A stretch of 45,475 bases of DNA, taken from Bacteroidales bacterium. Its GTDB lineage: Bacteria; Bacteroidota; Bacteroidia; Bacteroidales; P3. The translations under genes were made by a program, and so were the position numbers. The notes beneath the pieces were generated by a model that had not been told where the DNA came from, did no database searches, and saw only the letters and a list, made by a program, of their open reading frames with translations. The first letter of the stretch is position 1; every line of letters starts with the position of its first letter. The stretch spans positions 1 to 45,475 of the forward strand of contig JAFTDW010000017.1 in NCBI GenBank assembly GCA_017454015.1, read 5' to 3'. Shown here one piece after another: positions 9,108 to 18,824 of the stretch.

Positions 9108-9337
9108 AATAATATCATTATTTATTTGGTTTAAAAGATGTTACAGAAATAATATGCAGTAAATGAGTCTTGCGAAAACTATGCGAAAATACAAAAAAAA
9201 ATCGAAACTTCGGCAAAAAATGTGTATATTCGCATTTACATAAGCCATCGCTCAGCCAACTTGCATCAAACTGTCATGCAAGGGTTTGAGTTATTTATAT
9301 ACATTACATATGCACGTGAACTTTATTAGGAACAGAT
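9108..9337. promoter_or_regulatory. divergent control region of two T9SS cargo genes
   Basis: 230 AT-rich bases between divergent starts. TATATTCGC at 9225-9233 (plus) and TATTTTCGC at 9183-9191 (minus) resemble the -7 motif TAnnTTTGC, both with the same TTTG-to-TTCG change. Downstream on the plus side, CTTGCAT (9260-9266) and ATGCAAG (9276-9282) form a 7-bp inverted repeat in the predicted leader of the large cargo gene. No RNA gene or other coding region is seen. Confidence 0.5.
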
Positions 9338-12300
9338 ATGTTTAACAGCTATATGAAGCAGTTTTTACGCAATATTCGTCTATGGGGCATAGGTGCTTTG
9401 TTTCTGGCTGTCTTGGGTACGAGTTATGGACAGGGGCATGGCAGCTATGTACACCGCCCCGCTATCGACACCACGGCATGCGACAGCCTCTACTGGCTAA
9501 ACCGCTGGCTGACGGCCTCCGGTTCCTACTGCGACACCGTGAGCACCACGGACGGAGAGACCATATACAACCTCAACCTCACACTGCGACACAGCACCGA
9601 AGCCAGCGAAAATATCACTGGATGCGACAATATTGTGTGGAACAACACATCGTTCACCACTTCGGGCACATACCGCGACACCCTTACCAATAGCCAAGGC
9701 TGCGACTCGCTGATCTCACTACACGTAGTGGTGCATCATTCTTCCATTGAGGTGCAACGCGCTGTTGCCTGCGAACAATACACATGGTATGGGACTACAT
9801 ACAGAAAGACCTCTGTGCAAAGAACCCATCTGACCAACGTATACAACTGCGACTCACTGCTGGTGCTCAACCTCACCATCTTGCACGGTACCGTAGGCTA
9901 CCAGCAGGTCCATGCGTGCAACAACTATACATGGATTGACGGCCAAAGCTACGCCACCTCGGGCAACTACAGCACACGGCAATACCGCGGCAGCGACGGC
10001 ACCATGCATCCGTTCGTCGCAGCCAACGGCTGCGACAGCACCGCAGTGCTGCAACTTACCGTGGACTACAGCAAGTACGCCAACGAACGGATTACTGCTT
10101 GCGACAGCCTCGTATGGCACGACAGCACCACCTACTACGAAAGCACCACCTCGTATGCCACCAAGCCCACCTACACCACCACGGGCTCCAACGGCTGCGA
10201 CAGCACCACAACGCTGCTACTCACCATCGGAGCAAGCTACCACGGCGCTCACGCCGACACCGTGAACATTGCACAGCTTCCGTGGAGCTACGGCGGCACG
10301 ACATTCTCTGCACCTGTGTCTGCCACCACCATCAGGATTACGCGCACCAACGGCTGCGACAGCGTTATTGACTACTCGCTCACTGTGCGCGGCAACCGCA
10401 TAGGCAGCGCCGACAGCATTGTGTGCAACAACCACCTGCCTCTGCTCTGGAACGGCGTGAGCTTCTATGGCGACTCTTCCGCCACTGTCGTACTGGCAGG
10501 CCTCGGCCCCAACGGCGAAGACAGCATACTCACCATGAACGTAAGGGTTCACTACACCACTGCGAGCCCGGGAGTTCGCCACGCCTATATGGTGGAGAAC
10601 GCCCTGCCATACTATTTCTGCGGCTATGCGATAACACCCACTGTGCAGGACACCGTTCTACGCACCAACCTCGTCAACGCCGCAGACTGCGACAGCACAG
10701 TCACTGTGACCCTGCACGTATGGTTCAACGTGAAATCGACTGTGGACACCGCAGTGTGCCCCTCCGAAATGCCCCTGACATGGCACGGCTTTGTATTCAA
10801 CGAAGTTGGCACAAGGTACGACACCCTCACGGCACGCCGCCGCCAAGACAGCATAGTGGCCTACACCGTGTCGCTCTTCAGCAACACCACCGCCACCATT
10901 GCCGACACGGTGGTGGAGAACTTCCTGCCCCACACATTCCTCTCCGACAGCTTTGAGAATGACACCGCCTGTACCTTCCTCATCGCCAACGCCAACGGAT
11001 GCGACAGCGTGATAAACTACAGCCTCGTGGTGCTCTACAACACCCAAGACACTGTCGACATGCTTATATGCAACAATGCCGACGTAACCCGCGACACCAT
11101 GTACACCACCACTTACCACGCCCTCAACGGCACCGACAGCGTGGTGGTGACGCGCGTCGCCACACGTCCCATGATGTACGGCAACCGTTATGCCACCGCC
11201 TGCGGCGAACTGCGCTGGCCCGCCCCCAACGGCACCGTGGAACGCTCCGCGACACCAACAGACACTCTCACCGCCTCCAACGGATGCGACAGCATAGTGA
11301 CTCTGCAACTAACCACCTACCCCGCCACGGCAAGACAGATAAGGGCTGTAGCCTGCGACAGCTTGGTATGGAACAATGAGACCTACCGCACCTCGGGCTC
11401 CTACCACGACACCCTCACCGACAGGCACGGCTGCGACAGCCTCGTGGTGATGAACATCACCATTAACCACCCGACGAGCAAGACCATTGCGCTCACGTCG
11501 TGCGGCAACCTGTCGTGGAACGGCATGACTTACACCTCCAATGCCACGGCAAGCCAGACCCTCACTGCCGCCAACGGGTGCGACAGCGTGGTAACCGCCA
11601 ACATCACCATCATACCCAACCACTACATAAACTACCATGCCAACGGTGGCGGCGGCACTATGCCGCGCCAAACGGGCTGCGACGGAAGGAGCATAACGCT
11701 GCTCGGCAACATCTTTGTCAACCGCGGCTACCAGTTTGCCGGCTGGGGCACCTTGGCCTCTCAGCAGAGCCCCACCTACACGGACGGCCAGACCATAACG
11801 CTCAACAACGACCTCGACCTCTACGCTATATGGGACTACAGGTGCGCCGACATCACCAACTACACCGCCATAAGAGGTTGCGACACACTAACTTGGCGCG
11901 GCAGCATATACACCTTTGCCGACTTTGGCTACAACGGTGCCATGATCACCGTGAGCGACACCATACACGATGTTGTGGGCGAATACTGCGACAGCATATA
12001 CATAGCCTTGCTTACCTTCTACACCTCTTATAACACCGACACTACCGTGCACGGATGCGACAGCCTGATATGGAACGACAGCACCTACCACACTTCAACG
12101 ACCTTCACGTGGAGCGACACCACCGCCGACAACTGCCCCAACAACACCACTGTCCAACTCGTCATCGACAGCTCCACGCACTCTTCGGTGGCCTACATAG
12201 TGTGCGACTCGCTGCTGTGGGGCGGCATGCCCTACCACAACGACGGCACCTACACGTCGCGCTTCGCGTCTCAGAGAGGGTGCGACAGCATAGTGACCAT

Positions 12301-13630
12301 GCGGCTCGCCGTCAACCACTCGGTACACGATACCACGCGCATGTCCGCTTGCGACTCGCTGCTATGGAAAGGCATACTCTACGACCACAACACGGCGGCA
12401 ACCGACACCCTCACAACCATACAGGGCTGCGACAGCATTGTGGCCAACATCATCACCATAGAGCATGCCACACTGTCTATAGACACCGTTACAACATGCG
12501 ACAGATACACATGGTACAACGACTCCACCTATAGACTCAGCACCACCGACACCCTCAAACTCACCACCATTGGTGGATGCGACAGCACCTTGATACTGTC
12601 GCTCACCATCAAACACTCTAAGTCGATACGCCACGACACCTCGTTCTGCGATGCCTACTACCCCTTCCGCTGGCGCAACCACCTCTTTACTCAAGCCGGC
12701 ATCATCACAGACCGCTACCGAGCCGCCAACGGATGCGACAGCACTATAAGCTACAACCTCCACGCCAAGAAGTCGTCGACAGGCAGCGACATGGTCTCGG
12801 CCTGCGGCAGCTACACCTGGCAAGACTCAGTATACACTCGCAGCACCACCCTCCAATACAACCACCTCACCAACACCGACGGATGCGACAGCAGCTTCAC
12901 ACTGCTCATACTGATACGCGAGGGCACTTCGCAGACCCGCAAGGTGTCGGCCTGCGACAGTTACGTGTGGAACGACGGCACCGCCTATCATGAGAGCACT
13001 ACACGCTACGACACTCTGCCCTCCACATCGGGCTGCGACAGCATTATTGCCACCAACATCATTGTGTACCACAGCTCGCTGATTAACTACGACATACACG
13101 CCTGCGACAGCTTCATGTGGAACGGCTTAGTCTTCTACCATTCAGACCACCGCACCTTCGATATGGGGCATAACGCCCAAGGCTGCGACAGCACCGTGAC
13201 CATCGCGCTGCACATGCACCGCAGCTACCGCGACACCACTGTCAAAACAGCATACAGCACACTCTGGTGGGAGGGCCGCACCTATGCCAATAGCGGCACA
13301 TACACTGTGACCTACCCGACAGTAGACGGCTGCGACAGCTCACTGACGCTGATACTCCACATATTGCGCAACGCCATAGACCAATCCGACGAGGCGGCTG
13401 CGGCTGTCAACGTGTACCCCAATCCTACGACGGGCCCTGTTACAGTGTACTGCGACGCCATGAAGTGCATAGAGGTGTACGACCAGCAAGGACGCGGGGT
13501 CATGACACACCACCTGCCGCAGCAGACCGGCTCAGCCCGCCTCGACCTCTCCTCCCTCCCGTCGGGTCTCTACACGCTACGCATATCCTCCCACACCGGC
13601 ACCTGCATGGCGAGAGTCATGAAGAGATAG
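9338..13630 (+). CDS. giant Cys-repeat T9SS surface protein
   Basis: A 1430-residue exported protein made of roughly 20 related units of about 45-65 residues. Each unit has a first half like ACDSLVWNNETYRTSGSYHD and a second half centred on GCDS followed by a hydrophobic beta strand (for example GCDSLVVMNITI). One Cys in each half suggests a disulfide per unit, a beta-rich rod. An InlB/Listeria-Bacteroides-type repeat (about residues 763-832, with GYQFAGWGT and LDLYAIWDY) interrupts the array. The C-terminus (about 1356-1430) is a T9SS type A sorting domain (VNVYPNPTTGPV, SSLPSGLYTLRI). The signal peptide is MKQFLRNIRLWGIGALFLAV; translation may start at 9338 or at the in-frame ATG 9353. In the last unit the first Cys is replaced (TAYSTLWWEGRTY). 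Function is probably adhesive or structural, by inference only. Confidence 0.9.
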   Translation: MFNSYMKQFLRNIRLWGIGALFLAVLGTSYGQGHGSYVHRPAIDTTACDSLYWLNRWLTASGSYCDTVSTTDGETIYNLNLTLRHSTEASENITGCDNIVWNNTSFTTSGTYRDTLTNSQGCDSLISLHVVVHHSSIEVQRAVACEQYTWYGTTYRKTSVQRTHLTNVYNCDSLLVLNLTILHGTVGYQQVHACNNYTWIDGQSYATSGNYSTRQYRGSDGTMHPFVAANGCDSTAVLQLTVDYSKYANERITACDSLVWHDSTTYYESTTSYATKPTYTTTGSNGCDSTTTLLLTIGASYHGAHADTVNIAQLPWSYGGTTFSAPVSATTIRITRTNGCDSVIDYSLTVRGNRIGSADSIVCNNHLPLLWNGVSFYGDSSATVVLAGLGPNGEDSILTMNVRVHYTTASPGVRHAYMVENALPYYFCGYAITPTVQDTVLRTNLVNAADCDSTVTVTLHVWFNVKSTVDTAVCPSEMPLTWHGFVFNEVGTRYDTLTARRRQDSIVAYTVSLFSNTTATIADTVVENFLPHTFLSDSFENDTACTFLIANANGCDSVINYSLVVLYNTQDTVDMLICNNADVTRDTMYTTTYHALNGTDSVVVTRVATRPMMYGNRYATACGELRWPAPNGTVERSATPTDTLTASNGCDSIVTLQLTTYPATARQIRAVACDSLVWNNETYRTSGSYHDTLTDRHGCDSLVVMNITINHPTSKTIALTSCGNLSWNGMTYTSNATASQTLTAANGCDSVVTANITIIPNHYINYHANGGGGTMPRQTGCDGRSITLLGNIFVNRGYQFAGWGTLASQQSPTYTDGQTITLNNDLDLYAIWDYRCADITNYTAIRGCDTLTWRGSIYTFADFGYNGAMITVSDTIHDVVGEYCDSIYIALLTFYTSYNTDTTVHGCDSLIWNDSTYHTSTTFTWSDTTADNCPNNTTVQLVIDSSTHSSVAYIVCDSLLWGGMPYHNDGTYTSRFASQRGCDSIVTMRLAVNHSVHDTTRMSACDSLLWKGILYDHNTAATDTLTTIQGCDSIVANIITIEHATLSIDTVTTCDRYTWYNDSTYRLSTTDTLKLTTIGGCDSTLILSLTIKHSKSIRHDTSFCDAYYPFRWRNHLFTQAGIITDRYRAANGCDSTISYNLHAKKSSTGSDMVSACGSYTWQDSVYTRSTTLQYNHLTNTDGCDSSFTLLILIREGTSQTRKVSACDSYVWNDGTAYHESTTRYDTLPSTSGCDSIIATNIIVYHSSLINYDIHACDSFMWNGLVFYHSDHRTFDMGHNAQGCDSTVTIALHMHRSYRDTTVKTAYSTLWWEGRTYANSGTYTVTYPTVDGCDSSLTLILHILRNAIDQSDEAAAAVNVYPNPTTGPVTVYCDAMKCIEVYDQQGRGVMTHHLPQQTGSARLDLSSLPSGLYTLRISSHTGTCMARVMKR

Positions 13631-13693
13631 TGATTAGCGAATACCCTTAACACTCATATTACTCAAAGAATTTAGGAACCACCTTTTACCAAC

Positions 13694-15193
13694 ATGGGCA
13701 TCATAGCCAGACAGAGCATCAAAGGAGCCGTTGCCAACTACATAGGTGTTGCCATCGGCTTTTTCACCACCTTCTTTGTCCTCACCGACTGCCTCACGCA
13801 GGAGGAGATAGGGCTCACAAGGGTCATGGTCGACGCCGCCATGCTCCTCTCGGGCTTGGCGCAGCTGGGCACCAACTCGTCAATCATACGTTTCTTCCCC
13901 TATTTCAGCGACGAGCAGGGCAAAGGCAACCACGGCATGTTTGGCCTTACCCTGCTCATACCTTTCATAGGCTTTGCCATCGTTGCCGCTGTATTCCTGC
14001 TCTGCCATGACGGCATCAGCGCAGCCTACAGCCAGCAGTCACCAATGATAGTGGACTACCTCTACCTGCTGCTGCCGCTCACCTTCTTTGCCCTCTACCT
14101 CACGGTGTTCGAGACCAATGCCAGCGTGCTTATGCGCATCACAGTGCCCAAGATAGTGCGTGAGGTGGGCATCAGGCTGTTCAACCTCGTGTGCTACCTG
14201 CTCTATGGGCACGGCGTCATCTCGCTCGACACTTTTGTCGTGCTTTTCTGCGCCTCTTACGGCATAGCTATGCTTCTCAACCTGTTCTACCTGCTCAGCC
14301 TTGGCAAGGTGAGCCTGCGCATCGACTTTCGAGGTATCGACCGCCGTGTATGGCGCGACCTGCTCTTCTACACCCTCATGATGACTGTTACGGCGCTGGC
14401 TGCCAATGTGCAGCTGGTCAACTCGCTGCTGCTTGGAGCCAAGACGGGACTGGCGCTCACCGGCGTTTACACCATAGCGTTCTACATTGCCAACATCGTC
14501 GAGGTGCCCTACCGCTCGCTCGGTGCCATAGCGCGCCCCAAGGTGGCTACTGCCGTCAAAGAGGGCGACTGGAAAGAGGTGAACCGCCTCACTCAGCAGG
14601 TGTCGCTCCACCAGCTGCTTGTGTCGCTCATGATATTCTACATTATCTGGATTAACCTCAGCGCCCTTTTCCGCGTCATACCGCACGGCGATGAATATGT
14701 AGGCGGCATGCAGGTGGTGTTTATTCTTGGTTTGTCAAAAGTGGTCTACTCCTCGTTTAGCATTGCTCTCGACACGCTCAACTTCTCGCGTTACTATGCC
14801 TACTCGCTGCTCTTCAACATGATGCTTACAACTGCCGCCATAGTGTTCAATATTAAACTGATACCGCTGTTGGGCATAAACGGTGCGGCTCTCGCCACGT
14901 TGCTCTCTTACCTGCTCTTCTACTCGCTGCTTCTCGCGTTTGTTGGCTGGCGCCTCAGAGTGTCGCTCTTCTCGTTAAAGCAGCTCTTTGTGGTTGCCTT
15001 GATGGCGGTGCTCTTCCTCCTCAATGGGCTCTGGAGTTCCTGTGTAGAGCCCTCTTTCGGCAGCGGCCTGGTTCCCATGCTCGCCAACGCGACACTGAAA
15101 ACACTGCTGCTCGTGGCAATAGGTATTGTAGCGGTATACAAAAGCAACATCTCGCCCGACATCAACCGAATATTGAGATTTAAAAAGGAGTAA
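13694..15193 (+). CDS. Wzx-like lipopolysaccharide/oligosaccharide flippase
   Basis: A 499-residue integral membrane protein with about 14 hydrophobic segments, no signal peptide and a start typical of the polysaccharide transporter (PST/MOP) superfamily (QSIKGAVANYIGVAIGFF). It would flip undecaprenyl-linked oligosaccharides across the inner membrane. The Asn-Ser-Ser-Ile-Ile-Arg-Phe-Phe-Pro segment near residue 60 and the charged central loop (RSLGAIARPKVATAVKEGDW) are common in Bacteroidota members. It lies 63 bases after the giant T9SS protein and about 85 before mnmA on the same strand. No glycosyltransferase is adjacent, so the substrate is unknown; O-antigen or A-LPS-type glycan is plausible. 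Confidence 0.87.
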   Translation: MGIIARQSIKGAVANYIGVAIGFFTTFFVLTDCLTQEEIGLTRVMVDAAMLLSGLAQLGTNSSIIRFFPYFSDEQGKGNHGMFGLTLLIPFIGFAIVAAVFLLCHDGISAAYSQQSPMIVDYLYLLLPLTFFALYLTVFETNASVLMRITVPKIVREVGIRLFNLVCYLLYGHGVISLDTFVVLFCASYGIAMLLNLFYLLSLGKVSLRIDFRGIDRRVWRDLLFYTLMMTVTALAANVQLVNSLLLGAKTGLALTGVYTIAFYIANIVEVPYRSLGAIARPKVATAVKEGDWKEVNRLTQQVSLHQLLVSLMIFYIIWINLSALFRVIPHGDEYVGGMQVVFILGLSKVVYSSFSIALDTLNFSRYYAYSLLFNMMLTTAAIVFNIKLIPLLGINGAALATLLSYLLFYSLLLAFVGWRLRVSLFSLKQLFVVALMAVLFLLNGLWSSCVEPSFGSGLVPMLANATLKTLLLVAIGIVAVYKSNISPDINRILRFKKE

Positions 15194-15277
15194 GGAGTTA
15201 AGATGCGATAGATGCGCCAGCCACTTAAAACTAATAACTTAAAACTTAGCACTAAAAACTTTCACCTTTCATTTTCA

Positions 15278-16345
15278 ATGACCATAGCAGCACTGGTATC
15301 AGGAGGTGTTGACAGCACCGTGGCGGTGCACCTGCTCAAGGAGCAGGGCTACACCCCCGACCTGTTTTACATACAGATAGGTTCCGAGGACAAAGAAGGC
15401 TTCATGGACTGCCCCGCCGAGGAGGATATAGAACTGACTCAATACACGGCACGGCGGTACGGCTGCCGCTTCGAGATTATAGACCTCCACCGCGAATACT
15501 GGGACAACGTGGTGGCCTACACCATCGACACGGTAAGGCGGGGGCTCACGCCCAACACCGACGTGATGTGCAACAAACTCATCAAGTTCGGCGCCTTCGT
15601 GGAACGCCGCGGCAAAGACTACGACCGCATAGCCACCGGCCACTACGCCACCATGACCGACATTGGCGAGGTGCGCTACCTCTCCACCGCCGTCGACCCC
15701 GTCAAAGACCAGACCGACTTCCTCTCACAGCTCAGCTACGACCAGCTGCGCCCGCTGATGTTCCCTATAGGTAATCTCATGAAAGAGCAGGTGCGCACCA
15801 TAGCCCACGAGGCGGCGCTGCCAAGCGCCGACCGCAAAGACAGCCAGGGCATCTGCTTCCTCGGCAAGATAAACTACAACGACTTCCTGCGGCGCTACCT
15901 CGGCGAGCGCGAAGGCAAGATTGTCGAACTCGAGACGGGCAAGACGCTGGGCTCCCATCGCGGCTATTGGTTCCACACCATAGGCCAGCGCAAGGGGCTG
16001 CTTCTGGGCGGCGGGCCGTGGTTTGTGGTCAAGAAAGACATCGAGGAGAACATTCTCTATGTGTCGCGGGGCTACGACACCGAGGCACAATACGGCAAAG
16101 AGGTCGACCTCTTGGGATTTCACTTCCTCTCCCCGACAGACCTCACCAACCCACATGACGGCGTGCTCCCCATAAAATTCAAGATACGCCACACTCCCAC
16201 CTTCACCGACGGGCTGCTCACCCTCCACGGCGACAAAGCCCACATCGCCAGCCACGACAAGCTGCAAGGCATAGCCCCGGGCCAGTACGCCACCATCTAC
16301 GACAGCGACGCACACCTGGTCCTCGCCACCGGCATGATAGCCTGA
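15278..16345 (+). CDS. mnmA: tRNA-specific 2-thiouridylase MnmA
   Basis: MnmA inserts sulfur at C2 of the wobble uridine in tRNA-Lys, -Glu and -Gln, using persulfide sulfur and ATP. The PP-loop is LVSGGVDST (residues 6-14). The two catalytic cysteines are present: Cys98 in NTDVMCNK and Cys193 in SQGICFLG. The tRNA-contact motif ATGHYA and the C-terminal beta-barrel are also visible. The ATG at 15278 starts directly before the PP-loop and gives 355 residues. An upstream in-frame extension is A/T-rich and looks non-coding, so I reject it. The gene sits between a flippase and prfA, with about 93 non-coding bases before prfA. Confidence 0.95.
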   Translation: MTIAALVSGGVDSTVAVHLLKEQGYTPDLFYIQIGSEDKEGFMDCPAEEDIELTQYTARRYGCRFEIIDLHREYWDNVVAYTIDTVRRGLTPNTDVMCNKLIKFGAFVERRGKDYDRIATGHYATMTDIGEVRYLSTAVDPVKDQTDFLSQLSYDQLRPLMFPIGNLMKEQVRTIAHEAALPSADRKDSQGICFLGKINYNDFLRRYLGEREGKIVELETGKTLGSHRGYWFHTIGQRKGLLLGGGPWFVVKKDIEENILYVSRGYDTEAQYGKEVDLLGFHFLSPTDLTNPHDGVLPIKFKIRHTPTFTDGLLTLHGDKAHIASHDKLQGIAPGQYATIYDSDAHLVLATGMIA

Positions 16346-16438
16346 CAACACAATAAAGCCAACCTCCAAAACGTTACTATCATCATAATATCGCAACAAC
16401 GCAATAACGAAACACCATAACACCGAAAGGCCACAGCC

Positions 16439-17512
16439 ATGCTCGACAAACTTGAAGCAATCTACACACGCTACAAAGAGATAGAGGGTCAGATGAACGA
16501 CCCCGAGATAACCGCTGACATCAAACGCTACGTAAAACTTAGCAAGGACTACAAAGACCTGCAGCCCGTAGTGAAAGCCTACCACGAATACCGCGCGGTG
16601 ATCGACACCATTGCCGAGTGCAAAGAGCTGCTCGGCAGCGAGAAAGACGAGGAGCTGCGCGAGATGGCCAAGGAAGAGCTGGTGGCATCGCAGGAGAAGA
16701 AAGAGAGCATGGAGAACGACATTCGCCTCATGCTCATACCCGCCGACCCCACCGACGACAAGAACGCCGTGGTAGAGATACGCGGCGGCACCGGCGGCGA
16801 CGAGGCCTGCATCTTTGCCGGAGACCTCTTCCGCATGTACACACGCTACTGCGAGAAACGCCACTGGAAAATAGAGATAGTCGACTTCAACGAAGGGCCC
16901 TCCGGCGGATACAAGGACATCACCTTCAATGTGAGCGGCGGCGACAAGGTCTATGGCACGCTGAAATACGAGAGCGGCGTGCACCGCGTGCAGCGTGTGC
17001 CCGCCACCGAGACGCAGGGACGCGTACACACCAGCGCCGCAGGCGTGGTGGTGCTGCCCGAAGCCGAGGAACTCGATGTGGAACTCAACATGAACGACAT
17101 ACGCAAGGAGACCTTCTGTGCCAGCGGCCCCGGCGGCCAGTGCGTCAACACCACCTACTCCGCCGTGCGCCTCACACATATACCCACCGGCATTGTGGTG
17201 AGCTGCCAAGACCAGAAGTCGCAGATAAAGAACATGGAGAAAGCCTTGGTGGTGCTCCGCACAAGGCTCTACGAGAGGGAGTACAACAAATACCTTGAGG
17301 AGATGTCCACCAAGCGCAAGACCATGGTGGCCACCGGCGACCGCAGCGAGAAGATCCGCACCTACAACTATCCCCAGTCGCGCGTCACCGACCACCGCAT
17401 AGGCTATACCATGTACAACCTGCCGTCTTTCATGGATGGCGAGATAGAAGACCTCCTCGAAGCACTCCAGCTGGCAGAGAATGCCGAGAAGTTAAAAGCA
17501 TCGGTAGGTTAA
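16439..17512 (+). CDS. prfA: peptide chain release factor 1
   Basis: RF1 reads UAA and UAG stop codons and triggers peptide release. The 357-residue product has the PCRF domain (GTGGDEACIFAGDLFRMY), the codon-recognition tripeptide P-A-T at residues 188-190, typical of RF1 rather than the SPF of RF2, and the catalytic GGQ at 232-234 within GPGGQCVNTTYSAVR. The C-terminal NYPQSRVTDHRIG motif is complete. The start ATG at 16439 matches normal family length. A strong GC hairpin follows the stop by 6 bases. Confidence 0.98.
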   Translation: MLDKLEAIYTRYKEIEGQMNDPEITADIKRYVKLSKDYKDLQPVVKAYHEYRAVIDTIAECKELLGSEKDEELREMAKEELVASQEKKESMENDIRLMLIPADPTDDKNAVVEIRGGTGGDEACIFAGDLFRMYTRYCEKRHWKIEIVDFNEGPSGGYKDITFNVSGGDKVYGTLKYESGVHRVQRVPATETQGRVHTSAAGVVVLPEAEELDVELNMNDIRKETFCASGPGGQCVNTTYSAVRLTHIPTGIVVSCQDQKSQIKNMEKALVVLRTRLYEREYNKYLEEMSTKRKTMVATGDRSEKIRTYNYPQSRVTDHRIGYTMYNLPSFMDGEIEDLLEALQLAENAEKLKASVG

Positions 17513-17518
17513 TAACGA

Positions 17519-17539
17519 ATGCGGGCGTTCCGCCCGCAT
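17519..17539. terminator. GC-rich hairpin after prfA
   Basis: ATGCGGGCG and CGCCCGCAT are perfect 9-bp complements around a 3-base TTC loop, 6 bases after the prfA stop. No T-run follows, so it is not a classical intrinsic terminator; it may stabilise the 3' end. A nearly identical core (GCGGGCG/CGCCCGC) recurs at 42414-42433. Confidence 0.55.
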
Positions 17540-17562
17540 AAGAATCAGCAGCTTACAGTTCA

Positions 17563-17627
17563 ATCCCTCATTGAGGGACGATTTTTGCAAAAACAATCCC
17601 TCATATAGGGATTTTTTGTATCTTTGC
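17563..17627 (+). promoter_or_regulatory. promoter with palindromic operator candidates, DUF4143-type ATPase gene
   Basis: TATCTTTGC at 17619-17627 is a perfect -7 element 22 bases before the ATG. Just upstream, AATCCCT and AGGGATT form a palindrome around CATAT, covering the -33 region where no TTTG is seen. A second one, TCCCTC/GAGGGA around ATT, lies about 25 bases farther up, so the core AATCCCTCAT is repeated. This looks like a paired operator (autoregulation?). The T-run after the proximal palindrome could instead make it a terminator for upstream transcription. Confidence 0.55.
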
Positions 17628-17648
17628 AAAAAAATAATTGAGTAAAAA

Positions 17649-18824
17649 ATGGTTGATGAAATGCTATATCAAGCTATGAATGAGCTTGTTGATGATACAA
17701 ATACTCAGTTCAGGCGCTACATTTATAATGAAATTCCATGGAATGCTCGCATGCTTGGACTTGTCGGTCCCCGTGGCGTGGGCAAGTCAACATTGCTGCT
17801 GCAGCGCATAAAAGACCAGAAAGCAGAGGGCAGATACCTCTATGTAGATGCCGACAACCTGTACTTTAGCAACCATACTCTTGTGCAACTGGCCGATGAG
17901 TTCGTCAAGGAAAACGGGACACATCTTGTTGTCGACGAAGTGCATAAGTACCGTGGCTGGTCACGCGAGCTGAAAAACATCTACGACGGCCACCCAAAAC
18001 TGCATGTCATCTTTACTGGCTCGTCAATACTCGACATCCTGCACGGCGAAGCCGACCTTAGCCGGAGGGCATTGATCCACAATATGCAAGGGCTCTCATT
18101 CCGTGAATTCATGGAACTGAACTACGGCATAAAGTCTGAGGTGTTCTCCCTCGAGGAAATACTCTCAGGGAAAGCCCTACTGAAGGATGTGGAACATCCG
18201 CTGCCTCTTTTCAGGGAGTATCTTGCCCACGGCTACTACCCGTTCAGCCGCGAGCCCGGGTTCACTCAACGCCTACAGCAGATGGTGTCGCTCACTCTGG
18301 ATGTCGACATACCGCAATATGCCGACATGCGGGCCTCCACATCTGCGAAACTCAGGCTTATGCTCAGCATCATAGCGCAGCTTGCACCATACAAGCCAAA
18401 CCTTACCAGTCTTGCCTCTGAGACTGGAGTGAGCAAGAACAACATACAAGACTACCTTGTTTATCTGCACCGGGCCGGACTGCTATCGCTGTTGCGCGAC
18501 AGCGTGGGTGGGCTAAGACTTCTGGGCAAGGTGGAGAAGGTGTACCTCGACAATCCTACACTTATGTATGCACTCTCCGAAGAGAGACCCAATATAGGCA
18601 ATGTGCGAGAGACTTTCTTCCTTAACCAGATGCGCGTGCGCAATACGGTTAAAGGCTCAACGGTATCCGACTTCGAGATTGACAAATACACCTTTGAGGT
18701 CGGTGGAAGAAGCAAGGGAAAGCAGCAGATAGAAGGGCTTGAGGATGCCTATATCGTCAAGGACGACATAGAGTTTGCCCACGGCAATGTCGTCCCCCTG
18801 TGGATGTTCGGACTTAACTACTGA
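17649..18824 (+). CDS. AAA-type ATP-binding protein, DUF4143 family
   Basis: A 391-residue cytoplasmic ATPase of the AAA_14/DUF4143 type common in Bacteroidota. Visible are Walker A GLVGPRGVGKST (residues 37-48), Walker B THLVVDEVHKY, sensor-like IFTGSS, a winged-helix-like stretch (SLASETGVSKNNIQDYLVYL) and a C-terminal segment with D, EVGG and K spaced as in PD-(D/E)xK nuclease-like folds (FEIDKYTFEVGGRSKGK). Its role is not established; such proteins are often found as isolated, variably present genes. It has its own promoter with palindromes, and its DNA is somewhat richer in A/T than prfA. Its 3' end overlaps the convergent lipoprotein gene by 7 bases. Recent acquisition is possible but not shown. 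Confidence 0.85.
   Translation: MVDEMLYQAMNELVDDTNTQFRRYIYNEIPWNARMLGLVGPRGVGKSTLLLQRIKDQKAEGRYLYVDADNLYFSNHTLVQLADEFVKENGTHLVVDEVHKYRGWSRELKNIYDGHPKLHVIFTGSSILDILHGEADLSRRALIHNMQGLSFREFMELNYGIKSEVFSLEEILSGKALLKDVEHPLPLFREYLAHGYYPFSREPGFTQRLQQMVSLTLDVDIPQYADMRASTSAKLRLMLSIIAQLAPYKPNLTSLASETGVSKNNIQDYLVYLHRAGLLSLLRDSVGGLRLLGKVEKVYLDNPTLMYALSEERPNIGNVRETFFLNQMRVRNTVKGSTVSDFEIDKYTFEVGGRSKGKQQIEGLEDAYIVKDDIEFAHGNVVPLWMFGLNY

Noticed and set aside
9338-13630. Repeats in the 1430-residue protein gene as recent DNA-level tandem amplification
   Set aside because: Units are divergent in DNA and length; only short tracts such as TGCGACAGC recur, as expected from conserved residues and biased codons.
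15212-15277. N-terminal extension of MnmA by 22 residues
   Set aside because: The extension is A/T-rich with repeated AAAACT motifs, unlike the coding part, and the ATG at 15278 places the PP-loop at the normal distance.
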